Positions 42,809 to 48,586 of a DNA stretch of 48,586 bases are shown here, in pieces (position 1 is the stretch's first letter; each line of letters opens with the position of its first letter). The DNA is taken from contig DUQK01000040.1 of NCBI GenBank assembly GCA_012837835.1, forward strand, positions 1 through 48,586, in the 5' to 3' direction. The position numbers were made by a program, and so were the translations under genes. Under the pieces are notes generated by a model that saw only the letters and a list, made by a program, of their open reading frames with translations, was not told where the DNA came from and made no database searches. The stretch comes from Christensenellaceae bacterium. Its GTDB lineage: Bacteria; Bacillota; Clostridia; Christensenellales; Aristaeellaceae.

Positions 42809-43979
42809 GGCGCTTCATAGCTTCAACTATGTTTTCGTCCTTTACAGCATAGCTTAGCCTTAGGCAATTTGGCGCGTAGAAAGAATTGCCCGGCACTGCT
42901 GATACCCTGTTGTGCGCAAGCAGCAGGTGTGCAAAATCCATATCGGAAGTTATTGGTGTACCGTGGCATTTCATGTTAAGGCAGGGGGATATATCAAGCA
43001 GCACGTAGAATGCGCCCTTAGGTTCAAAGCAGCGTACGTTAGGGATATCGTTAATTAAATCAACCATAAGTTCGCGTCTTCTGTTAAATACCTGCACCAT
43101 ATCATAAAGCGGTTTTTGCGTACCATTTAGGGCTTCAACAGCGGCATACTGCGCTATGCTGTTGGGGCAGCCCGCAGCATGGCTCTGGTAGGCATCCATA
43201 GCGGCAATTATTTTTTCATTGCCGCTGCTGTAACCAAGGCGCCAGCCTGTCATTGCGTATGCCTTGCTAAAGCCGTTTACAACCACAGTGCGCTCCTTTG
43301 CATCTTTGCTTATGGCAGCTATTGATACATGATGTGCATCTCCATATACCATTTTTTCGTATATTTCGTCGCTTAATATAAGCAGATTTTTCTCTTTTGC
43401 AAATTCGGCTATTTCTTTTAAAATTTTTCGTTCCCAAACTGCACCTGTAGGGTTGTTGGGGCTGTTTATGAGTATAAGCTTTGTTCTATCTGTATATTTT
43501 TCATAGAAACTTTCTATATCGGGTACATAGCCCTGCTCGGCTGTAGTATGTATAGGCACTGGCACTGCGGAGCACATAGTAATCATTTCCTTATAGCTAA
43601 GCCAACAGGGGGCAGGGAGAAGCACCTCATCACCGGGGTTTAGTATTACCCTTAGCGCTTGGTATAGCGCTTGTTTTGCGCCCATAGATATCAAAATATT
43701 TTTATTTTCGTATAGGAGGTTTTTATCCTTAAGCAGCGTATCTATTATGGCTTTTTTAAGCTGCGGTATTCCGCTAACGGGTGTGTAGCGGGTGCAGCCT
43801 TCGCTCATTGCCTGCTTAGCTGCGTCTACAATATGTGCAGGGGTGTTAAAATCCGGTTCGCCCGCTGCAAGACCTATGATGTCATGTCCCTTGGCACGCA
43901 TCTCCTGTACAAGGGCATTTAGTTTAAGCGTAGCTGAGGGCTGAATGTTACGGCTTGTTGTCGATGCTTGAAAATCCAT
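42780..43979 (-). CDS. Class I aminotransferase (aspartate aminotransferase-like)
   Basis: The 399-residue fold-type I PLP enzyme has GLAAGEPDFNTP near the start, SMGAKQALYQAL for PLP phosphate, NSPNNPTG, SDEIYEKMVYG, and Lys239 in NGFSKAYAMTGWRLGY as the Schiff-base lysine. LRLSYA supplies the carboxylate-binding Arg. This subgroup holds aspartate and other amino-acid aminotransferases; the substrate is undecided. I chose ATG 43979 with GGAGGT upstream rather than a TTG inside that ribosome site. It has its own extended -10 promoter and ends inside the end of mnmG. Confidence 0.93.
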   Translation of the reverse strand: MDFQASTTSRNIQPSATLKLNALVQEMRAKGHDIIGLAAGEPDFNTPAHIVDAAKQAMSEGCTRYTPVSGIPQLKKAIIDTLLKDKNLLYENKNILISMGAKQALYQALRVILNPGDEVLLPAPCWLSYKEMITMCSAVPVPIHTTAEQGYVPDIESFYEKYTDRTKLILINSPNNPTGAVWERKILKEIAEFAKEKNLLILSDEIYEKMVYGDAHHVSIAAISKDAKERTVVVNGFSKAYAMTGWRLGYSSGNEKIIAAMDAYQSHAAGCPNSIAQYAAVEALNGTQKPLYDMVQVFNRRRELMVDLINDIPNVRCFEPKGAFYVLLDISPCLNMKCHGTPITSDMDFAHLLLAHNRVSAVPGNSFYAPNCLRLSYAVKDENIVEAMKRLKEFVFSLD

Positions 43980-44011
43980 AGCTCTTACCTCCAAAATGCA
44001 ATACAGGCGGA

Positions 44012-44020
44012 ATTATATCA
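44012..44020 (-). promoter_or_regulatory. Extended -10 promoter of the aminotransferase gene
   Basis: On the minus strand TGATATAAT combines a perfect -10 box with the TG extension. The -35 region is weak (TACTCA at 17 bases). Confidence 0.5.
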
Positions 44021-44086
44021 CATATTTTGTGGTTTGAGTAGCCCCCAAGGCGGGAATTTTGCAAGATTTTAATTATAAAATTTCAT

Positions 44087-45448
44087 TTAGTCGGCACATA
44101 GTGCCTTTACAGCAAGCGCACATTCAATCCTTTTTTTAAACATTTCACAGCCTATAGTATATATACCGCTTATGCAGCCGGACGCCTCAAAGTTGTTTGC
44201 AGCGCAGCCGCCGGCACAGAAGTATTTAGCCCAGCACTGCTTACATTCTTTATGGCTTAATAGGCAGTTCTCCGCAAATTCTTTAACCATTACAGTGTTT
44301 GTTATGCCCTCAAAAACATTTCCAAGCAAAAAGCGTTCATCGCCTACAAAGCGGTGGCAGGGGTATAGCTCACCCCTAGGGGTAACCGCCATATATTCGC
44401 AGCCTGTACCGCAGCCGGATAGCAGCTTGTATAAGCAGGGACCATTATCTAGCGATATATTATAATGGTAAAATCCAAAGGGCTTGCCATTTTTGTGCCG
44501 CTCAATCATCTCTTTTGCAAGCAGCTCGTATTGCTTAAATATTTGTGGTAAATCAGTTTCCCTGATAGCTTCAGGGCTGTCAGGCGACGTAACAACAGGC
44601 TCCATACTGAGCTCGTTAAAACCAAGGGACAGCATATGCAATATATCGCTGAAGAAATCCAGATTATGCCTTGTGAATGTAGCCCTTATATAGTATTCCT
44701 TATCTCCTCTTATTTTGGCGAATTTTTGGAACTTTGGAACTACAATATCGTAGCTGCCTTTGCCGTTTGGGGTTTTACGGAAATAATCGTGCACTTCTTT
44801 TCTGCCATCAAGACTTAGCACCACATTATCCATGTTATTATTCAGATATTCAATAATATCGTCATTTAATAGTACCCCATTGGTGGTAAAAGTAAATCTG
44901 AAATGTTTTTTGTGCGTTTTTTCTAGGCTTCTGGCGTATTCAACTATGGCTTTTACTACATCAATATTAAGCAGCGGTTCGCCGCCGAAAAAATCCACAT
45001 CTAAATTATATCTACCCTTAGAGCTTTCTATAAGAAAATCTATAGCAGCCTTTCCTACGCTAAGCGGCATAAGCGGCTGCTCATCTGTAAAGCTGCCTGC
45101 GGCTGCAAAACAATAATTGCAGCACAAGTTGCAACTGTGCGCCACGTTAAGGCAAAGCGCTTTAAGGGGTTTATCCTTCTTATTAGGCTTTTTAATATAG
45201 GGCAGTATATCGGGGGAATAGAGCTTTCCCTCGTCTTTTAATTCTTGAAGCTGATGCAAAAACTGTTCAATATCGTCTTTGCTTGTTTGGCAATCATTAC
45301 TATCCAGTAAAAGCCTTATACATTCCTCTTTACTGTTATTTTCATACAGCTTAATGGCTTGTGCGCCGCTTTTATCCGTCATATAGAGGTTGCCGCTGTT
45401 TGCATCAAGGCTAAAGTAACTATCAAAAAGCTCAAATTGGTGTAACAT
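44087..45448 (-). CDS. scfB: SCIFF peptide thioether maturase (radical SAM/SPASM)
   Basis: The 453-residue radical SAM enzyme has an N-terminal peptide-recognition-like region (1-90), the cluster motif HSCNLCCNYCF (Cx3Cx2C), DFFGGEPLLN for SAM, and a SPASM domain with further cysteines (GCGTGCEYMAV, CKQCWAKYFCAGGCAAN, then two more). In studied homologues (CteB-type) it forms Cys-to-Thr thioether bonds in the SCIFF peptide. The peptide gene lies just upstream, with a terminator hairpin between them. The product of the pathway has no known role. The ribosome site is TTAGGAG, directly after the terminator T run. Confidence 0.95.
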   Translation of the reverse strand: MLHQFELFDSYFSLDANSGNLYMTDKSGAQAIKLYENNSKEECIRLLLDSNDCQTSKDDIEQFLHQLQELKDEGKLYSPDILPYIKKPNKKDKPLKALCLNVAHSCNLCCNYCFAAAGSFTDEQPLMPLSVGKAAIDFLIESSKGRYNLDVDFFGGEPLLNIDVVKAIVEYARSLEKTHKKHFRFTFTTNGVLLNDDIIEYLNNNMDNVVLSLDGRKEVHDYFRKTPNGKGSYDIVVPKFQKFAKIRGDKEYYIRATFTRHNLDFFSDILHMLSLGFNELSMEPVVTSPDSPEAIRETDLPQIFKQYELLAKEMIERHKNGKPFGFYHYNISLDNGPCLYKLLSGCGTGCEYMAVTPRGELYPCHRFVGDERFLLGNVFEGITNTVMVKEFAENCLLSHKECKQCWAKYFCAGGCAANNFEASGCISGIYTIGCEMFKKRIECALAVKALCAD

Positions 45449-45459
45449 AAATATCTCCT

Positions 45460-45483
45460 AAAAAAACCGCCTGTTAAGGCGGT
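45460..45483 (-). terminator. Terminator between the SCIFF peptide and maturase genes
   Basis: Arms ACCGCC and GGCGGT with a six-base loop are followed on the minus strand by a run of seven T. It begins nine bases after the peptide stop and its T run leads directly into the maturase ribosome site, so partial readthrough is likely needed for maturase expression. Confidence 0.88.
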
Positions 45484-45491
45484 AAGTGTAT

Positions 45492-45635
45492 TTATCTGTT
45501 GGGGTTTTCACAGGGCTGGTTTGCCACGCCGCAGCTTGTTTTACATGCGCTCTGGCAGGAGGTCTGGCATTCTCCGCAGCCGCCATGCTTAAGGCTGTCC
45601 TTTAGTGTACGTTTGTTAATGGTCTTAATAAACAT
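45492..45635 (-). CDS. scfA: SCIFF ribosomally made peptide precursor (six Cys in about 45 residues)
   Basis: The 47-residue peptide starts MFIKTINKRTLKDSLKHGGC and has six cysteines spaced mostly every three or four residues, among Ser, Thr and Gly (CGECQTSCQSACKTSC, then a sixth in QPCENPNR). This matches the SCIFF family found across Clostridia. I used ATG 45635, after GGAAGGAGA. The longer reading frame adds 24 residues from the promoter and is rejected. It has a strong promoter (45663-45691). A neighbouring radical SAM enzyme confirms the assignment. Thioether formation at Thr is family knowledge, not seen here. Confidence 0.96.
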   Translation of the reverse strand: MFIKTINKRTLKDSLKHGGCGECQTSCQSACKTSCGVANQPCENPNR

Positions 45636-45662
45636 TTTCAATCTCCTTCCTATTATTTTAAT

Positions 45663-45691
45663 ATTGTATAGGCAAGTTTTTCTAATGTCAA
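45663..45691 (-). promoter_or_regulatory. Promoter of the SCIFF operon
   Basis: On the minus strand a perfect TTGACA and TACAAT are spaced by 17 bases, close to consensus, which fits strong and steady expression. Confidence 0.8.
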
Positions 45692-45728
45692 GTGCATAAA
45701 CATGCAATAATAGGTAACAAATTATTTA

Positions 45729-45773
45729 TTGACAGACAACTATAATGTATATATTATGATGTTCATAATATAT
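45729..45773 (+). promoter_or_regulatory. Promoter of tctCBA overlapped by a palindromic operator
   Basis: TTGACA (45729-45734) and TATTAT (45752-45757) are spaced by 17 bases. A perfect inverted repeat with 11-base arms, ATATATTATGA and TCATAATATAT around TGT (45749-45773), covers the -10 box and start point. A leader of about 150 bases follows before ATG, with small inverted repeats such as ACTAAA/TTTAGT. AGGAGGT lies nine bases before ATG. Confidence 0.7.
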
Positions 45774-45913
45774 TTTGGATTTGACTAAAGCTTGTATTTG
45801 GAGTATTATTTCAACATCATTTAGTTTTCGGTTGTTATTTGAACTGTTGTTGCATTCATTAGGGATTTTCGGTTAATCCGATCCAAATAATATTTTATAG
45901 GAGGTCATACATA

Positions 45914-46918
45914 ATGAAGAAGTTCATGGTACTGCTCACTGTACTGGTGATGTTGCTTGCCTCGGTTCCTGTATTGCACGCTGAAGGGGAATGGAAATTC
46001 GAGCGCAAGGTTGACTTCATATGCCCTTGGGGCGTCGGTGGCGGTGCAGACTCCACTCTCCGTCCTATGGCGGATATCGTTAAGGACATTATCGGTCAGC
46101 AGGTAGACGTTGTCAACGTAGAAGGTGGAGGCGGCACAAACGGTGTCGAATTTACTTACAAACAACCGGCAGACGGCTACACATTCATGCTGGGTACCCA
46201 GAGTGTAATTATGCTAGACTTGCAGGGCGTCCTCAGTATGGATTACCGCTACGAGTTTATCCCCGTTGCCAAGCTTGTTCACTCAATAAGCATTATCGCC
46301 GGCTCAAAGAAGGCGATGGAGGAGAAAGGCTATAATTCTTTCTCTGAGATGATTGAATATGTTAAGGAGAATCCCTTTGGCGTAACCGTAGGCATGTTAA
46401 CAGCAACAGGCGGAGATAGCGCAACCCTTAAACAGACAGTTGCAGGTCTTGATGTGCTTGAAATTGCCTTTGCATCAGGCTCTGAAATGAACTCAGCTCT
46501 TATGGGCGGTCATATCGACATGATGATTACCGGAACAGACGAAATACAAGGTCTTATCGAATCCGGCGACATTGTTCCGCTGGTAGCTTGCTCTGAAAAT
46601 CGCATGAAGCGCTATCCGGACCTTGAGTGCACGGGCGAACTCGGTATCGACTCCTACATAGGCACATGGCGCGGCATATATGCCAAGAAGGGTACTCCGC
46701 AGGAAGCCATAGATGCACTTGGAGCAGCAATTGAAGAAGCTTCAAAAGACCCGCGCTGGATAGACTTCCTTGTACAGGGCGCATATGATGAGCGTGTCGG
46801 CTTTGAAGATTCCGCAGGTTTGTCCGCACTCATGGAAAAAGAGTATGTAATGTTCTCCAACTACCTCAATGGTGAGGGCGTACTTAAAAAGCACTACGAC
46901 GATATAGTTCTAGAGTAA
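45914..46918 (+). CDS. Tripartite tricarboxylate transporter binding protein (TctC family)
   Basis: The 334-residue protein has a signal peptide (about 1-23, LHA-EG) and the TctC family layout: VDFICPWGVGGGADSTLRPMA, VNVEGGGGTNG, KQPADGYTFMLG near the ligand site and the C-terminal GTWRGIYAKKGTPQEAID. Relatives bind citrate, other carboxylates or aromatic acids; the ligand here is unknown. No lipobox Cys is present. All eight Arg codons are CGC or CGT, with no AGA or AGG, unlike neighbouring genes, which suggests high expression. A strong intercistronic hairpin follows. Confidence 0.92.
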   Translation: MKKFMVLLTVLVMLLASVPVLHAEGEWKFERKVDFICPWGVGGGADSTLRPMADIVKDIIGQQVDVVNVEGGGGTNGVEFTYKQPADGYTFMLGTQSVIMLDLQGVLSMDYRYEFIPVAKLVHSISIIAGSKKAMEEKGYNSFSEMIEYVKENPFGVTVGMLTATGGDSATLKQTVAGLDVLEIAFASGSEMNSALMGGHIDMMITGTDEIQGLIESGDIVPLVACSENRMKRYPDLECTGELGIDSYIGTWRGIYAKKGTPQEAIDALGAAIEEASKDPRWIDFLVQGAYDERVGFEDSAGLSALMEKEYVMFSNYLNGEGVLKKHYDDIVLE

Positions 46919-46942
46919 TTAAAAAAGACATATCATCATATC

Positions 46943-46971
46943 GTTAAGGGAAGGTTCTTTCTTCCCTTAAC
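46943..46971 (+). repeat. Perfect hairpin between tctC and tctB
   Basis: Arms GTTAAGGGAAG and CTTCCCTTAAC, 11 bases each, enclose a seven-base loop. No T run follows, so the structure more likely shields the tctC message 3' end than terminates it fully. Confidence 0.7.
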
Positions 46972-46992
46972 CTTGTAAAGGAGTTGACTGTT

Positions 46993-47517
46993 TTGTTTGA
47001 ATTAATTCTCAACGTCCTTCTCTTCCTATTTTTGGTATATGCCGCTATATTCAACGTAATAGAGGCGCCTATCCCTGAAAAGGTACAGAGAAACCCCTAT
47101 GCCTTGCAGCCCGGTACTTGGCCCACAGTGCTTATAGTGTTGCTGCTCGTATTGATCGGGTTTAATATTATTAAAATCATAAAAGAGAAAAAAGGCAAAG
47201 AAGAATTTAGTTTCGGCTCTTTCGTGCAAGGTATACCGGATTTCTTCAAGAGCAAGTTATTCATAGGTATGCTGTTGGTTGTTATCGCTTCCATAATACT
47301 AGAGCCGCTTGGCTATATGGTAACCTGTTTCTTCCTGCTGTTTACCTATGCCATACTGCTTGGTGATAAGAACATAATTAGGAACTTAATAGTATCGCTT
47401 GCTTTAACGCTGTTTTTATACCTGTTCTTTGGCGTAATGCTAAAGGTAAACCTGCCTCGCGGTACGGTTCCGGCGTTACGCAACTTTGCACTCTGGCTCG
47501 AAAGCCTTCTACCGTAA
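46993..47517 (+). CDS. Tripartite tricarboxylate transporter small subunit (TctB family)
   Basis: The 174-residue membrane protein has four hydrophobic segments, in the TctB plan: about residues 2-22, 44-62, 88-108 and a long pair near 112-150. I placed the start at TTG 46993, because AAAGGAG ends just before base 46984 and would leave no spacing for the earlier TTG. The first segment may be part of a paired helix. The small subunit works with TctA in the membrane. It is separated by 12 bases from tctA. Confidence 0.85.
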   Translation: MFELILNVLLFLFLVYAAIFNVIEAPIPEKVQRNPYALQPGTWPTVLIVLLLVLIGFNIIKIIKEKKGKEEFSFGSFVQGIPDFFKSKLFIGMLLVVIASIILEPLGYMVTCFFLLFTYAILLGDKNIIRNLIVSLALTLFLYLFFGVMLKVNLPRGTVPALRNFALWLESLLP

Positions 47518-47529
47518 GGAGGGTATGAT

Positions 47530-48586
47530 ATGATACAAATGTTATTAGATGGCTTAGCAGTGGTTTTCCAGCCCGGAACATTCTTTATGACATTGCTTGC
47601 CATAGTAATGGGTACTGTATTTGGCGCGCTCCCCGGCGTTAGCGCAACCATGGCGGTTGCACTGGGGCTGCCCTTTACTTACTCTATGGACCCGGTATCC
47701 GCAATTGTTTTCTTGGTTGCAATATACTGCTCCTCAATTACCGGCGGCAGCATTGCGGCTATACTATTTAAAATTCCGGGCGTTCCTTCAAGTGCGCCCA
47801 CCACCTTTGACGGCTATCCCATGGCGCAAAGGGGCGAGGCTGGTAAGGCAATAGGCGTTGCGCTTGTCTGCTCTGCCATAGGTGGTCTTGTAAGTGCGCT
47901 TGCCATGTTCTTCCTAAGCCCGCAGCTAACACAGGCGGCGCTATCATTCGGACCTAGCGAAATGTTTGCGATTACCTTTATGGGTCTATCCATACTTACC
48001 AGCTTGGATTCTGACAATATTCTACGCACCACAATTTCAGGCATATTGGGTCTGCTGCTTGCAACTGTCGGTCAGGACCCCATGTACGGTGTGCAGCGCC
48101 TTACATTCGGTTCTAACCAGCTATTAAGCGGTATAGAGATGATACCTGTGCTTATAGGTATTTTCGCTATTACTGAAGTTCTTCAGCAGACGCAAGAGGA
48201 CAAGCGTCTAACCGCAGAAGATGCAGAAAAAGCAGGCGCTTCATCCATTAAAACAACTCTGCCCACTATAAAAGAGTGGCTGAGCATTAAATGGGTCATA
48301 CTACGCTGTTCAATTATCGGTACGGTAGTAGGTATACTCCCCGGAGCGGGCGCTACAATAGCCTCATTCCTGTGCTACTCTATGGAAACCAAGCTTTCAA
48401 AATACCCCGAGAAATTCGGCACAGGAATTATCGATGGTATTGCAGCGTCTGAAACCGCTAACAACGCGGCAACAGGCGGCGCAATGGTGCCTCTACTGAG
48501 CCTAGGTATACCCGGCGGTAACGCAGCTGCTGTTATGATGAGCGCGCTTGTACTAAAGGGCGTACAATTAGGACCATTGCTCCTTA
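47530..48586 (+). CDS. Tripartite tricarboxylate transporter large permease (TctA family), 3' end missing
   Basis: The frame runs to the window end, 352 of about 500 expected residues. Family signatures are present: GALPGVSATMAVALGLPFTY, the GGSIAAILFKIPGVPSSAPTT block, DGYPMAQRGEAGKAIG, GILPGAGATIASFLCY and AASETANNAATGGAMVPLLSLGIPGG. It would carry the substrate across the membrane with ion coupling. ATG 47530 follows AAGGAGGGTATGAT; the ATG at 47525 hits a stop at once. It completes the tctCBA operon. Confidence 0.95.
   Translation, partial: MIQMLLDGLAVVFQPGTFFMTLLAIVMGTVFGALPGVSATMAVALGLPFTYSMDPVSAIVFLVAIYCSSITGGSIAAILFKIPGVPSSAPTTFDGYPMAQRGEAGKAIGVALVCSAIGGLVSALAMFFLSPQLTQAALSFGPSEMFAITFMGLSILTSLDSDNILRTTISGILGLLLATVGQDPMYGVQRLTFGSNQLLSGIEMIPVLIGIFAITEVLQQTQEDKRLTAEDAEKAGASSIKTTLPTIKEWLSIKWVILRCSIIGTVVGILPGAGATIASFLCYSMETKLSKYPEKFGTGIIDGIAASETANNAATGGAMVPLLSLGIPGGNAAAVMMSALVLKGVQLGPLLL

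Noticed and set aside
45636-45707. 24-residue N-terminal extension of the SCIFF peptide
   Set aside because: It covers the -10 and -35 boxes; the family peptide begins at the MFIKTIN start.
46554-46829. 91-residue minus-strand reading frame within tctC
   Set aside because: Antisense to a conserved binding protein, Arg/His-rich composition typical of a shadow frame.
1-48586. CRISPR arrays, tRNA, rRNA, intact insertion sequences or prophage
   Set aside because: No regularly spaced repeats, cloverleaf-like blocks, transposase or phage genes were seen.

Overview
The window looks like a chromosomal segment of a Gram-positive, probably anaerobic member of the class Clostridia. The signs are an RnfB end, a PolC-type replicative polymerase, sortase B, an LCP cell-wall ligase, a SCIFF peptide with its radical SAM maturase, DUF5685, DUF3783 and DUF512 proteins, and the gene order frr-uppS-cdsA-dxr-rseP-ispG-polC. 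Codon use is rich in ATA, AGG and AGA. Signal peptides ending in an A-E type junction resemble those of uncultured Christensenellales-like lineages, but that placement is only an inference. I saw no phage, plasmid, intact insertion sequence, CRISPR array, tRNA or rRNA gene.

Positions 1-12100, all plus strand: the end of rnfB, an LCP gene, then a tightly packed run that starts at a good promoter before frr. It continues through two small unrecognised genes, uppS, cdsA, dxr, rseP, ispG and polC. This run serves ribosome recycling, isoprenoid and undecaprenyl phosphate supply, phospholipid synthesis, membrane proteolysis and DNA replication. Positions 12140-22710, plus strand: a COG2509 FAD protein, a four-repeat L,D-transpeptidase behind a promoter with two palindromes, a heterodimeric ABC exporter, an Orn/Lys/Arg decarboxylase, a secreted parvulin-type foldase and a class B sortase. 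Most of these act at the cell envelope.

Positions 22706-30060, mostly minus strand: an operon of DUF5685, a J-domain protein and a zinc-ribbon membrane protein; then a sirtuin, a zinc-ribbon protein, a 417-base structured gap, beta-phosphoglucomutase (plus strand), and the operon DUF512-der-plsY. Positions 30108-35690: a two-component system, a DUF3783 gene on the minus strand, and a three-gene ABC-2 export operon with a palindrome just upstream of its promoter.

Positions 35727-40945, minus strand: a sugar catabolism unit with a SIS-domain isomerase, ROK kinase, RbsA-like ATPase, RbsC-like permease and RbsB-like binding protein. Positions 40953-45691: mnmG, an aminotransferase read towards it with overlapping ends, and the SCIFF pair with a terminator between peptide and maturase. 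Positions 45729-48586: a tripartite tricarboxylate transporter operon tctC-tctB-tctA, cut by the window end, whose promoter carries a near-perfect 25-base palindrome.

The best candidates for undescribed biology are the DUF5685/J-protein/zinc-ribbon operon, the structured gap at 25726-26142, the SIS-ROK-ABC sugar unit with an altered ROK zinc site, and the palindromic operators at three promoters.
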